This document shows, one piece after another, positions 1 to 11,941 of a stretch of 64,000 nucleotides of DNA. A program made the position numbers and the translations under genes. Positions within the stretch are counted from its first letter, which is position 1. Each line of letters begins with the position of its first letter. The notes beneath the pieces were generated by a model that saw nothing but the letters and a program-made list of their open reading frames with translations, had not been told where the DNA came from and did not search any database. The stretch comes from Eublepharis macularius (lineage: Eukaryota; Chordata; Lepidosauria; Squamata; Eublepharidae): positions 38,197,001-38,261,000 of the forward strand of contig NC_072807.1 of NCBI RefSeq assembly GCF_028583425.1, in the 5' to 3' direction.

Positions 1-444
1 TTTGAGATAAATACCCATGAAATCTGTTGCAGTCGCCTGTGGAGAAATTCCTTGCCCTGCGACTGTGCGTTGAAATCACAAGGCACAGGGTTTCAAATAA
101 AACCGAATGGAATTATGCAAATTATGTTGCTGGAGTCATTCTTATAGGTAGTGGTGAGTTGCAACAGAACATCAAAAAAATTACTTCTGAAAAGTCAAAG
201 CTTGATCGTATAAAGGTTGCAGCCTTTCAACCCTGGCCAAACCCTCTTCGATCTCCAAGGCTTTAGAAAAGTGCTTCTATTTTCTCTCCGGGCTTGGGCC
301 CCGGATGCTGGGATCAGATGGAATCCTTCCGCCAGGCCTGTTCCTAGGCATGAGAGTCCTCAATGGCAGAAAATCCCTGCTTCGGTGCTCGTGCAGAAGT
401 TGGCAATCCCGAATGACTATGTGGGTGATTCTAGAAATGCGATC

Positions 445-639
445 TGGGGGAGATCTGGGGGGTGAAACCTGGAGAAAGTGGGGTTTGGGGAGGGAAAGGA
501 CCTTGGCATGGCATAATTCCATAGAGTCCACCCCCCCCCCCAAAGTAGCCCTTTTCTCCAGGTGAACTGATCTCTGTGGCCTGGAGACCAGCTGTAATTC
601 TGGGAGATCTCCAGCTACCCCCTGGAGGCTGGCAACCCT
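445..639 (-). repeat. AGGGTTGCCAGCCTCCAGG interspersed repeat, copy 1
   Basis: Reverse-orientation copy of a roughly 200-bp repeat. Its start, read on the minus strand, is AGGGTTGCCAGCCTCCAGG, ending at 639. It shares with the copies at 4829 and 19155 the blocks reading 'ctggagatctccca', 'gatcagttcacctggagaaa' and 'tggactctatgg' in forward orientation. The family is short and has no coding capacity. Its class was not established; complementary ends would suit a DNA-type element. Confidence 0.75.
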
Positions 640-1915
640 ATCCTGTCCAGGGGCATGGACAGTATGGTACATCTCTCACCTTTCCACCACTAACAATTAT
701 ACTGATTGGCAGCTTCAGGCCATGCAAGTAAGAGTTAAGGAAAAACTGCAGCCCAGAACTCAAACTCCAGTGAAACTCTAGCAAGCAAAGAAGTTCTCGG
801 TCAAGAATGCTCCAGCACGATGTCAGAAAACACAGCACTGCAGATGTTGCAGGGATGTGACACAAAAGCCGAAAGCAACTATGCTGGTGCAAAATTTTGG
901 AGCAGGGACACGAGAGAGTTTTTGGCTGCAACTAGTGGGCCCAAGATCACTTCTTTCTGGGGGCGGTGGTGGTCGTGTGCGCTGTGTTTTTTGAGCGAGG
1001 GGTCACCTAAACAGCCACCCACTTGGGATTCAAAAGATGTCAAAAGAAAACAACAATGCACGCAAAGAGAGAAGCACAATTCTAACATTTCAAAGTGCAA
1101 AAGTTGCATTCTTTCTTTGTCTGGCTGTGCACAGATGCAGCGTGTCCAAACGTGGAAACCTGGAACGAGTCTGACTCAGCCAGGTGGTTTGTAGCTGTTT
1201 TATAACTTCGAGTAAGCCTCCGCTCTGTTTCCCCCCCCCTTTCCACTCCAAATTATCCTGGATCAGCTGGTTGGAAGTCAGATATTGCTGACAGAGAGAG
1301 AGACTGAGAGAGAGAGAAACCACAACCTAAACGAAGGTCAACCATTTCAGAGGCATTTTCTTGAAACACGTCTATATTTGCTGCTTGCTCCTCGCACTCT
1401 TGGCCGTGGCCATCCAAGAGGACAAGGAGGGTCACGTGGCTTGTGAGATCATTATCTGCCTGCCTATTGTGAGACAACCGGCAGACAATCAGAGTTATTT
1501 AAGTGCAGACTCTGAGGCCAGACAAACATATCCTGTGGCTTGCCAAGCTTGCTGTTTCAGCACTTTGCATAAAACATCCACTTGGGCTTGGGAAAAAAAT
1601 AAGTTAGAAATATTAACTGTGTAATCCTGCAAAGAAACAGTCTCAGGACAGGAGCTGCACTAACACAAGAAGTCTGGGGGCCTGAGGCCGAACATTCAAA
1701 TCCCGCAAGTTGGAAAGTAGCGAAGCAGTTTAAACGACGTTTCTCCCTGACATGTTATCTTTGCACAGGCAGAGGGGTTCGGACCCTGTAGAGCAGCCAA
1801 GGCCACACACTCAGCCGTTCCTATCTGCTGGCAGAAGTGGCCCTGCACAAGGAAAGCTGTCCCACGTGGTTCTGTGGACTATTGGCCCTGCAGAAGGTTT
1901 GTGCTGTGGAGACTT

Positions 1916-2148
1916 GGGCCAAGCTACAAGTGACGCCTGACACAGATTGGACACTTGTCTGCTTCCCTCAAGTTTTGGCGGGAAATGGAGGCAGCTTGGC
2001 GGAATGTTGGACAAGTGACAGCTGAAAAGTCCATCGGACAGCAGGTGGAGAGCCAAGCTGCAAGACCAGGATGCCTACATTTCCCATCAAAACTTGAGGG
2101 CAGCTGACAAGTGTCCAACCTGTGTCAGGTGTCACTTTTAGCTTGGTC
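1916..2148. repeat. GGGCCAAGCTAC snap-back element, long form, copy 1
   Basis: The left end reads GGGCCAAGCTACAAGTGACG and the right end is its near reverse complement (GTCACTTTTAGCTTGGTC). Inside are inverted copies of TTGGACACTTGTC and of CCCTCAAGTTTTG. The element can fold on itself over almost its whole length. It has no coding capacity. No clean target duplication was seen. Confidence 0.85.
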
Positions 2149-2689
2149 ATTCCATGCAAGAGCGCTCTCCTCCCTGCCTCTTGCCTCTGTGGCATTCCAG
2201 CACGATCTGTTTTAGAAACAGGGCTACTTCAAGGGGGAAACCCCCACTCCATTCACCTTATCAAAGGGAAATCTTTTTGCTCCATTTGTGAACTTATTTT
2301 AAAACCTCTTGGCAGGTCCTCTCGGTTTAATACATGACTGCTTGCTTGGACTGACTACTGCAGACTTGAAGGTCTGCCAAATTTTATCTCTCTCTTGCTG
2401 CAACTTTTGTTAGTACAGAGCAGTTGTTTTCCAAATGTTCTACCCTCAAGGGACTCTTTTTGCATTGATGCATCTGCTGCACAAACAGGGCATATTTTAC
2501 AGAAAATTCTGGGACGTGTGCTATGTCTTGGAGAGCACCAGCCAGGCCTCTAGGATCTCACAATCACCCTGTGTAAACCAGAAGCACTCTAAACTTTTCA
2601 TTGTGACTGCAAATAGCAGGAGGTCAGCAGGGGATTAACATTTCATATCCTACACTTTCAGCTTTTGCTCTCAGGAGGCGTCCAATAAT

Positions 2690-2835
2690 CAGACATTAAA
2701 ATAACCATTAAAATACAAAACAAAAAAATTAAAAATACTAAGACTACAAGCCAATAATAAAACTAACAATAATAAATAATGTTAACCAGGAATCTAAAAT
2801 GGAGACAAGAATACAAACAATTAAACAAGACATTG
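2690..2835 (-). repeat. A-rich stretch, possible LINE 3' tail
   Basis: About 145 bp of almost pure A/T with AATAATAAA-like and TTAAAA-like units. It could be the 3' tail of an L2 or CR1 copy in one orientation. No diagnostic 3' UTR sequence was recognised next to it, so the assignment is weak. Confidence 0.3.
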
Positions 2836-3456
2836 GCAGCTCTATCCTGAGCAGAATTAGGCTGTTCTACGTCAGGGGCAGGTAATTCCATAATGGAAAA
2901 GCTGCAACTGACTTCCAGGGAATCCTTTCCATTTTGTTTGCCGAGGAACCATTTGCCCAGCTGCCGCTGAAGCCAGGCATGTAAGGGCAGTAGTTTTCAC
3001 ACACTATGAGTCACAACCCCAAAGTAAGTCACAGCTTTTTTACAGGAGGGTTGCAAGACTCGCACAGTGGAGCTGAGAAAGAAGGCCCTACCCACTTAGT
3101 ACCCCATAGCAGGAAAAAGAGAGAGTAGAGCTGTTGCATTACCTCCCCCACCCCCATATTGCCGTTCATTCCCGGGAGTTTTGCTCTTTCTCAGCCACCA
3201 GTGGTGCCGGATATGTTAGATGCATTCAATGATCTATATTGCCAGCAGCCTGCAGGGGTGGGATCCAATAAGCACGGTAAGCTTAAAAGTGGGCCAGAAT
3301 GTGAGAACTGCTGCTTTAAGGCAGTTTGTGCAGCGCACTGGCCATGCCTGAAAATGCACAACCCCCTCCCCACTGTGCATGGCAGAAGAAGACTGGCAGT
3401 GACAGGCAAGATGTTCTAAGGGAATGTGGACTATCACATTATCTCTCTGCCACTAT

Positions 3457-3653
3457 GGGCCAAGCTACAAGTGAGGAATGACACTTGAACGGCAAGTGAA
3501 CAGACTCACATATATTCCTCCCTGTTCACTTGTGCTCCACTCGATCACATGTGATTGAGTGGAGGGCAAGTGGAGTGCAAGTGAACAGGGAGGAATATAT
3601 GTGAGTCTGTTCACTTGCTCTTCAAGTGTCATTCCTCACTTGTAGCTTGGCCC
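3457..3653. repeat. GGGCCAAGCTAC snap-back element, short form, copy 2
   Basis: Near-perfect palindrome. The left end GGGCCAAGCTACAAGTGAGG mirrors the right end CCTCACTTGTAGCTTGGCCC. The core repeats AAGTGTCATTC and an arm with AGGAGGAATATATGTGAG in inverted form around CACTCGATCACATGTGATTG. Non-coding. Confidence 0.9.
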
Positions 3654-4828
3654 TCAGTCTTCTGCAGTCACCTAACAGCCATTGCCAGGGGATGAATTTT
3701 CACTTGACATTTTGTACTCAGCTGCAGACATGCAAATATCAAACCACACACACACTTTTCATCGTGCCTGAAGGGTGAGCTGTAGTCTTTGGGGGCTCTT
3801 CAGATGTACCCTGATCAATGTGAGGCTCTATCCTACATGACTCTGGCAACGTCAGAAAGAACCCGGTGTCATGGCTCTTTTTCCAGCCAGAATATGCGGA
3901 CGGTCAGAGCTGAGCAAACCACAACAATCTTCGATAGCAACATGAATCAACTTACTTAGTCAAAGTCGATGTTCAGGCCTCCCTCCCCTTTAAACAAACC
4001 CTGAGACTCTAAGAGCACGAGAAGTAGAGGGGCCGGGGGCTCTCGGAATTTATGTTCTGGCCATTAACGATCTCCTTCCTGCTGCCTGTATATTTAGCGC
4101 TGGCTTGCTCATCGGGACAACCAGAACAACGCACAGGCTGCTTCTGGAGTACAGAGGGTCTCTTTAGGAATGGCAGATATTTCATGGCATATATCAAAAT
4201 GCCAAAAGCCTTTTTTACAGTGCTTTTATAGAAAACAAAGTCTTCCTGCCGCATTTATGTTTGATTTCCCATTCATTCCTTTATTTGTTTAAGTCCTAAT
4301 GATATATTGGGGCTGTTTTTTTTTTATTTCTATACATTTCTGTCCATTTCTCAAGCTACCATTTAAAAAAACCAACAACCATCATTACGAAGTGCAGTAA
4401 AGGATGCAAAGGGAAACAACCAGTTACCAGCATCACTAACAGATTGTTTTCTGTGCTGAACAGTAAAACGTAAGATGCTCCCGATTTTCAACTCACCAGG
4501 TCCATCCAGAGCAACCAGGAAGAAGTGAAAGGTTCTGGCCCACCCACGTTGGCCTAGATAAGAGTGCCACAGGGACAAAAGTTTCACCAGATCTTGCAGC
4601 TCCATGCAAATCTGTAAGTCATAAAAGGGATGTTTGCTCGACCATTGTAAAAGCTCAAAAATGTTGTAAATTTTAAGGTCCGAGTTGTTAAGATAGGAGT
4701 CCAGGGGAGCGGGAGAGTAAAAAGGACTGAACAAAACCGTGTCAAGTTTTTAAAATTCACCTTGTCCCAATACTGTGACTGCCTGCATATCCAGAAGGCC
4801 CGAGAGGTTGGATTAAATAAATGGAGAT

Positions 4829-5044
4829 AGGGTTGCCAGCCTCCAGGTAATGGCTGGAGATCTCCCAGAATTAACTAGTCTCCAGGCCACAGAGATCAGT
4901 TCACCTGGAGAAAATGGCTACTTTTGGAGGTGGACTCTATGGAATTATGCCACGCCAAGGTCCTTTCCCTCCCCAAACCCCACTTTCTCCAGGTTTCACC
5001 CCCCAGATCTCCAGGAATTTCCCAACTTGGAGCTAGCAACCCTA
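4829..5044 (+). repeat. AGGGTTGCCAGCCTCCAGG interspersed repeat, copy 2
   Basis: Starts AGGGTTGCCAGCCTCCAGG and ends GAGCTAGCAACCCT, so its ends are roughly complementary. It is flanked by AAATGGAGAT on the left and AAACGGAGAT on the right, which match at 9 of 10 positions and may be a target duplication. It carries the family blocks for 'ttcacctggag' and 'ggactctatggaatta'. Non-coding. Confidence 0.75.
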
Positions 5045-5544
5045 AACGGAGATGATGTCAGGTTGCAAAATTTCTGGAGGGGGTGCCTGGGGAGGGCAGA
5101 GTTTGGGGAAAGGAGGGAGCTCAGTGGAAATGTAATGGCATCAAGTCTACCCCCTGAAGTTGCCACTTCCTCTGAAGGAACCGATCTCTGTTGTTTGGAG
5201 GTCAGCTCTAATGCTGGGAGAAGTCTATGCCTATGATTGCCATTTCCCTGGTGGGGGCAGAGATCCCCCACCGCTCCCACCCTCTGTCCTCCGCCACCGC
5301 TCACCTGGCCAGCAGGGGGGGAACATGGGGGACCAGCCTCCAGGGCACGCTTCTGTGCTTTGCATGGGCCCCAGTTAGCCTGATGTGAAGTGCATGTACA
5401 AGTGCTCCTGGGCATGCATGATGACACCATTTCCCAGAAGTGACATCATCATGCAGGCCCAGGAGTGCTCGCAAAGAAGATGATTAAGGTACATGCCAGG
5501 TCTTCCCCCCCTCCTGCTGGCCACACCTGGAGACTGGCAACCCT
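5045..5544 (+). repeat. diverged AGGGTTGCC-family repeat, adjoining copy
   Basis: Abuts the previous copy. The first 180 bp resemble the family interior (ACTCAGTGG..AATG, 'gaaccgatctctgttg', 'tttggaggtcagctc') and the stretch ends CTGGAGACTGGCAACCCT. The middle, about 5240-5500, is GC-rich and not recognised. Either an older copy with an insertion or a longer subfamily. Confidence 0.45.
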
Positions 5545-6025
5545 AAAACACATCCAATGGTCTTCTTGAATGTGAACATGAGGCCGACCCATTCTCCCAT
5601 GACCATGAATGATTTCAGCTTATGGCATGCTGCTTGCTTTGAAGAGACAAATACTTTACTCAGTTGAACTAGTATGTTAGTTAACTCAGTCCATGTAATT
5701 TAATGGGGAAACCATAGAACTTAATGGAACTTCCATATGTCAGGTGACGCCACCGGTCCACTGGACTTAGTACTGCCCACTCTCACTGGCAATGGTTCTG
5801 CAGTAGAAAAAAAAGTCTTTCCCAACATTTTAAAGCAGAAATATCCTCTAACTGGAGACACCAGGGGGATTGAACATGAGCGTTCTTCTACGCAAAGATT
5901 GTGCTCTGCCGTTGAGGGCTGCTCCCCCTTCCTAAAGGACAAGTTTTAGTTTATGGAGTCACCCCTCCGTTATTCAGCTATTTTGCTTCTGGACCTAAAG
6001 AAGGAAAAAGAACCCATTCAAGATA

Positions 6026-6143
6026 GGGCCAAGCTACAAGTGACGAATGACACTTGAACGGCAAGTGGATTGAGTGGAGGGCAAGTGTACAGGGAGGGAT
6101 ACACTTGCCATTCAAGTGTCATTCATCACTTGTAGCTTGGCCC
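6026..6143. repeat. GGGCCAAGCTAC snap-back element, short form, copy 3
   Basis: Ends GGGCCAAGCTACAAGTGACG and TCACTTGTAGCTTGGCCC, with inverted copies of AATGACACTTGAACGGCAAG inside. At 118 bp it is the smallest copy in the window. It looks like an internal deletion of the form at 3457. Confidence 0.9.
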
Positions 6144-8611
6144 TAAGAGTCATACTTTCCTGATTTCCTTTTTACAGAGGAGCTGTAGTTTTTGTTGACT
6201 GAATTGTAAACTGTTTCCCAAGTTCTGGTTTTTGGTAATAGGTGCATTTATTGAAAATTAATGGGTTAAAAGGCTAGACGATCAAATAAACTAATTTCTG
6301 TAATCATCCGAGAGCTCCCCGTACAATGCAAACTGCTTAAAAAAGAAAACCTGCTCAGCTTTGAGGGATGCAACTCCAGCACAGATGGTGGTTGCTACCG
6401 AGGCAGAGATGCATTTGCTCCCAAGCGAGCGTAGCTTTCATTTTCAAGAGGAAGCTTTTATAAAGTGAACGCGACAGGTTTATACACACTGCAAACAGCA
6501 ACTGCACTTTGTCAAGCCATCAGGACACAAAATGAACGTTGGAGTTATCAGCCAATGAAACGACAAGCTCGGGCCTCCCCGTTCACAGCTACTGAGTGAT
6601 GTTTTCCAATTGGGCAGCGCTGCCGTAAACTGCTGCAGACGCCCCTGCCCAGCTTGCTGTCTTGTGCAACAAAGTTTCTATAAATCAGTTGGGGGGAAGA
6701 AAAGGAAATGCCCCCTTTCCTCTCTACCTCCTACTGTGCAGCAGTCATGAACTCATAGTACCAGACCACACCTCTTTCTTTTCGAGACTTTCTGCTACTC
6801 TGGACATAGAGGTTGCTGGCTAAACTGTGCCGAAGTCTACAGAGGAGAAGATTGCAGACGAGGCCTGCTTCTGAGGCATGGGGCGCCAAAGAGGCTGTGC
6901 TGCGTGCCGACACTAATCCTACCATTGTCTATGGAAAACAGATTTCTGTAGTACTTCAAAAACTTGCAAACCCTGTTTGGCCAGAGACTGAGGCTACCTT
7001 CAAATGTTGCAAACAAGCCTTGGTTGTTTTGTGATGAGAATAAGACTCTGTGGCCCTCAGGGTCGGATGCTCCTTTCCTCTTCTTTGCGCACACAGTGCG
7101 GTTTGAAGACTTCGTGGCTTGATACGAACAGCTTCTGATGTCTTCCACAGTTTGTGGAGTCTTCCGAACGGGATGAAAACATGACTTGTCAAATTACTTC
7201 TGGGCCACAGTTCAATCTTGCTTTAGAAACCCACTTTGTCATTTGACCCCGTTCGGAGGTTGAGACGTACTGGGTCTTGTCTGTGCCTTGCACGCGAGAA
7301 GAATGGTGAAGCAAGAGCACACAGGTAATAGAATGCAGCCAACAGCAGGAGAACAGAAATTAGCCTGAAGATAACCAGGCTTCTGTTGTTCCGACTCTTT
7401 CCAAAGCAAATGTGTCCAGCCTGCACAAAAGCAAAGGACAGCCTTCTAAATTCACTTTGGAATTCCACTAGAGACACAACCCAGTGGTGGGCTGTAGCTG
7501 CTGGTCAAGAAACGATTCTCTTGCACTATCTGAGTTGCTTCCCATAATATTCAGGATCCAGTGCTTAACTCTTGCAAACAGCAGCTGGGGAGGCGAACCT
7601 GGTTCTCCAGGAGGGAATTCACTGGACCGACTGCTCCTTCGTCCCCGAAGAGAAAGGTTCTAGCCTTCTACTTGCATGGAGAAGCATCAGTCATGCCTGC
7701 CTGAAGCAGTGCAGGCCAGGGACGGGTTTACCCTCTCGTTTGCGAGAAGCAGACTGAACCACTTAATTTGGAGCCAGAGGGAGTGTTCGCTGGCACCCAA
7801 AGGTCTGGCTGCTTCTGAGTGCATCTGCCTCCCCTTGCCGTCTTCTGGGTGGTGCTGAGTCATCCAGATTGCTTTGCTAAACCATATGTAGCCTGCAGGT
7901 ACTTCTGGCCTGGTGTGCCCTGTTCATTCTTGCACTTCTGCTTGATGTTGTCAGGGCTGGCAATATGGAGACAAAGGGAGCACCATTCCCCGTTTTGTTC
8001 TTTCCTTTGAAGCACATGTAGGGAGAAGGCGCCCCCAGTTTCGATCAGAGAAGCAACACTACAAAAGGGTGTGGCTTGCCCCTTCCCTCTCTTCACAGCC
8101 CAGTGATCGTTCAAGAGAAAAAAAATTCTGGCCCCTCTCAGTGTCAGGATGGGAAATCTGTGGGTATCTCCTCTGTTGGGGCTGCGGCATCTGGCGTGTC
8201 TTTGTCCCTCCCCACATCAGACAGCAGCAAAAATAAATAGCGGAAAGTAAAACAAAAACAAATATGCAGATCATCATGATTGCTTTTGAAGATGGTTTGG
8301 AAACTTTCAATAGGTACAAATCACACCCATGTGATGCCCAACCGGTGCAAATTACAGGGCGCCTGTCTCACCCAGTCTTAGCTTCACAGGCAACAAATTC
8401 ACTTCTCGGCACAATGTAAAATATTTAAAACTCTAAACAGCCTGAGAATGGGATACTCAAAGGACCGTCTTCTACCATATAAGCCTGTTTGACACTTCAG
8501 GTAATCTAAAAAAGTCTTTGGGAAGTAAGGTAGGAGGTGACAGGGGCTTTTCTGTCGTGGCACCCATATTTTAGGATTCCTTTGTCACTGATATACAGCT
8601 AACAAAACAAA

Positions 8612-8740
8612 GGGCCAAGCTACAAGTGACGAATGACACTTGAATGGCAAGTGGATTGAGTGGACAGCAAGTGGAGGGCAAGTGAACAGGGAGGAATACA
8701 CTTGCTGTTCAAGTGTCATTCGTCACTTGTAGTTTGGCCC
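8612..8740. repeat. GGGCCAAGCTAC snap-back element, short form, copy 4
   Basis: Ends GGGCCAAGCTACAAGTGACG and CGTCACTTGTAGTTTGGCCC. The core matches the copy at 6026 with extra AGTGGA..GCAAG units. Non-coding palindrome. Confidence 0.9.
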
Positions 8741-9234
8741 ATAGTTCCCACACTAGGTTCTTTAAGCGTGTAAGGTGAACAATGTGCTATTTATATAAAG
8801 TGCTCCATGGTTATTGTTAATAGAACAACATACATTCATAATTTTTTTACACTTCACTGCATATAACAATAAATACAAGTCAATAAATAGCAATTACTTC
8901 CAAAAAACAATATTAACTGGCAATAAATAAATACATTCAAAGCACAGTCCGTATAAAGTGCAATCCACTTATATCTTCAAGGTTGGTATTTGGTCTTTCC
9001 TCCCGTGGCTCTTCACTCTCCTCGATCATGTAGTGACTTCTAGTGAAGCCCAGAGGCTTGTGGCTTCAAATCTCACAGGTTCCCACGAAGAGCTCACGGT
9101 TCCAAGTCAGCCTGACAAACTGTTGGCCGAGTTTGTTTCCCACACATCGGCTTTTTCAAGTGCAATTAAAGCATCATTAACAATGTTTTCACTTCAGACG
9201 TACTGACTCTTTCTCTTGACGGATGTCGTTTCCA
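8741..9234. other. non-coding stretch, unassigned
   Basis: AT-rich to about 8960 with several AATAAATA units, then more balanced. It may hold an old retroelement tail. No motif was firm enough to name one, and no gene is seen. Confidence 0.4.
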
Positions 9235-9428
9235 GGGCCGTTTCCACACGGCTTACCTTCCCTCAGAACGACCCGGAACATTGAGCAAAAAACGCGGAAG
9301 ATCGCATTTTCTCATGCGAGATTTGCGCGATGTCGTGCAAGTCTCGCACAAGAAAGCGCGATCTTCCGCAATTTTTGCGCGATGTTCCGGGTCGTTCCGA
9401 GGGAAGGTAAGCCGTGTGGAAACGGCCC
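9235..9428. repeat. palindromic MITE with GGNYGNTTCC ends, copy 1
   Basis: Left end GGGCCGTTTCCACACGGC and right end GCCGTGTGGAAACGGCCC are exact complements. The inner arms (ACCTTCCCTC.GAACGACC, GCGGAAGATCGC, GAGATTTGCGCGATGTCG) are mirrored as well, so the whole 194 bp is one near-perfect hairpin. CpG content is high compared with the surroundings. Non-coding. Confidence 0.88.
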
Positions 9429-9587
9429 TGCTTTCAAAATTCAACACTCCCTTGGTCAGATACCAAGCGTGTACCCTGAAAATCTTGTTGATCTTCAAGC
9501 TGCTTCCGGACTCCAACCTTGTTCTACTGCAGACCAACAAGGCTACCCACCTGAAACGACTGTGCTGCTACTTTCTCTCTTATACTG

Positions 9588-9637
9588 CTGTGTGTGTTAT
9601 GCGCTGTCAAGTTGCTTCTGAGTTATGGCGACGCTAT
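9588..9637 (+). repeat. left half of an older repeat split by the hAT foldback
   Basis: GTGTGTTATGCGCTGTCAAG..TTATGGCGACGCTAT matches the start of the element at 19752 (TATGTGCCGTCAAC..TTATGGCGACCCT). The match resumes after the insertion at 12118 with GAATGAAAGATCTCC. The insertion therefore landed inside this older copy. Confidence 0.8.
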
Positions 9638-9654
9638 TAGGGGTGTGCAAGCCA

Positions 9655-9797
9655 AAAATTTTCGGCTATAGCCGAAAGTAGAAAGCCGAAAGAAGATTCT
9701 CTATCGTTAAAGCCGAAAGCCGAAACAAGAATCTCTTTCGGCTTTCAGCTTTCGGGATTCTTTCGGCATTATTTCGGCATTCTTTCGGCTTTTTTCT
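9655..9797. repeat. left subterminal GCCGAAA/TTTCGGC motif cluster
   Basis: Within about 145 bp of the left end the heptamer GCCGAAA or its complement TTTCGGC occurs many times in both orientations. Clustered short subterminal motifs are where hAT transposases are known to bind, so this is the likely recognition region. That function is inferred. Confidence 0.6.
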
Positions 9798-9802
9798 ATG
9801 GG

Positions 9803-9845
9803 AAAATGCCTCCGTCTTCCAGGACGCCTGGAGGAGGCATTTTCC
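9803..9845. repeat. hairpin GGGAAAATGCCTCC inside the left arm
   Basis: TGGGAAAATGCCTCC at 9799-9813 is mirrored by GGAGGCATTTTCCCA at 9832-9846 around CGTCTTCCAGGACGCCTG. The same hairpin occurs at about 11891-11937 in the right arm. Confidence 0.75.
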
Positions 9846-10070
9846 CACCGAATAAGCCCAAAATTGGTGGGGACCTTCCTCTAACCCTTCTCTAACAACC
9901 ACCCAAGTTTCAGACAGATTGGACTTTGGGGGGCCATGTTATGGCCCCCCAAAGCAGGTCCCCCCATCCTCCCATAAGAAAGCGAAGGAGCAGCATATTG
10001 TTAGCATGCTGCTGCTGATCTTTCTTCATTATTTCATATGGGGAAAAAATGAAGAGGCAGGCTTCCTTTG

Positions 10071-10382
10071 CCAGGGGTGGCATTTTGCATGCAAAATGCC
10101 CCCCAGCCCTCAGGGGCCCTTCTCCCACCCCTCCCCCCACCCCCCACCAAGGCTCAGCCTGCTCCCACTTGGGGGGGCATTTCATGGCCTCCCCAAGTAG
10201 GTGCTCTGCTCTCATCTCTACCACTGACAGCTGGGGGAGGCTTGTGTTGCCAGGGGTGGCATTTTGCATGCAAAATGCCCCCCAGCCCTCTGGGGCCCTT
10301 CTCCCACCCTTCCTCCCACCCCCCACCAAGGCTCAGACTGCTCCCACTTGGGGGGGCCATTTCATGGCTTCCCCAAGTAGGT
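10071..10382. repeat. two-copy tandem repeat of about 179 bp in the left arm
   Basis: The block starting CCAGGGGTGGCATTTTGC recurs 179 bp later, and both copies run on through CCACCAAGGCTCAG and CCCCAAGTAGGT. Each copy contains a 22-bp perfect palindrome (10079-10100 and 10258-10279) made of GGCATTTTGCA followed by its complement. The right arm carries the mirrored pair (11460-11481 and 11636-11657). Confidence 0.85.
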
Positions 10383-10717
10383 CCTCTCAGCCCCTAAAGT
10401 CCACCCCTTACAGCCCCACACAAACCCAATTCCCCCCCAGCTGCCACACACAGACCCAAATCCCCACATTAGCCCCTCACAGACCCAAATCCACCCCCAC
10501 CTGCCCCACACCCATAACCCCAGGAACAGGCTGGCAAAGGCCAGCCCTCTCCCTTTGTTCCCTATGCTGGGAACTTCTAAACTCTCTTTCCCTGGGCAAT
10601 TCTGCACAGCCCAGGGGTGCCACAATGGTGGGCACACTTCTGAGTGCCAGCTGGTCCCTGTGAAAGAGCACCTGAACCACAGACACCCTCCCTCAAATTC
10701 CCCCACCACCTACAGAG

Positions 10718-11022
10718 ATGGCTGGCCAGCCAGCCCCATTGTTCCCTATGATGGGAACCAACTGCACAACAAAGAATAAAACAAGAACAACACAAAATAA
10801 AGTTTTAAAAAAATTATATTCTCCCTTCCAAAGTACAAGTAGGCAAAGCATTATGACACATTACACCAGCAGTCCCCCACACAGAAAAATTAAAACAAAA
10901 CTCACTTAACATCAGAGAATCACAAAGCAGGATTCCTGTCAAAAACACTTTATTTCTTGAACAGCTTTAGGTTACACAGCAGGGGGGGACACCAAAGGGC
11001 ATGGCAGCACTATCTTACACTA
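10718..11022. other. unique spacer of the foldback element
   Basis: Separates the two arms and is not repeated in them. It is richer in A/T than the arms. It holds AATAAA at 10775-10780 and 10796-10801 on the plus strand and at 10949-10954 on the minus strand (TTTATT). Transcripts entering from either arm could therefore be polyadenylated here. It may be a remnant of the internal part of the parent transposon. That origin is inference. Confidence 0.65.
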
Positions 11023-11941
11023 TCTGTAGGTGGTGGGGGAATTTGAGGGAGGGTGTCTGTGGTTCAGGTGCTCTTTCACAGGGACCAGCTGGCACTCAGA
11101 AGTGTGCCCACCATTGTGGCACCCCTGGGCTGTGCAGAATTGCCCAGGGAAAGAGAGTTTAGAAGTTCCCAGCATAGGGAACAAAGGGAGAGGGCTGGCC
11201 TTTGCCAGCCTGTTCCTGGGGTTATGGGTGTGGGGCAGGTGGGGGTGGATTTGGGTCTGTGAGGGGCTAATGTGGGGATTTGGGTCTGTGTGTGGCAGCT
11301 GGGGGGGAATTGGGTTTGTGTGGGGCTGTAAGGGGTGGACTTTAGGGGCTGAGAGGACCTACTTGGGGAAGCCATGAAATGGCCCCCCCAAGTGGGAGCA
11401 GTCTGAGCCTTGGTGGGGGGTGGGGGGAGGGGTGGGAGAAGGGCCCCAGAGGGTTGGGGGGCATTTTGCATGCAAAATGCCACCCCTGGCAACACAAGCC
11501 TCCCCCAGCTGTCAGTGGTAGAGATTAGAGCACCTACTTGGGGAGGCCATGAAATGGCCCCCCCCAAGTGGGAGCAGGCTGAGCCTTGGTGGGGGGTGGG
11601 AGGAGGGGTGGGAGAAGGGCCCCTGAGGGCTGGGGGGCATTTTGCATGCAAAATGCCACCCCTGGCAAAGGAAGCCTGCCTCTTCATTTTTTCCCCATAG
11701 GAAATAATGAAGAAAGATCAGCAGCAGCATGCTAACAATATGCTGCTCCTTCGCTTTCTTATGGGAGGATGGGGGGACCTGCTTTGGGGGGCCATAACAT
11801 GGCCCCCCAAAGTCCAATCTGTCTGAAACTTGGGTGGTTGTTAGAGAAGGGTTAGAGGAAGGTCTCCACCAATTTTGGGCTTATTCGGTGGGAAAATGCC
11901 TCCTCCAGGCGTCCTGGAAGACGGAGGCATTTTCCCATAGA

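Noticed and set aside
7223..8319. Two short minus-strand frames with hydrophobic stretches
   Set aside because: A hydrophobic run alone is weak evidence; no start context, homologue or splice structure could be seen.
10049..10663. Longest open frame (204 residues, plus strand) and its mirror at 11076-11687
   Set aside because: It lies in the inverted arms of the foldback element, is proline-rich from C-rich repeats and has no known motif. The duplication is explained by the palindrome.
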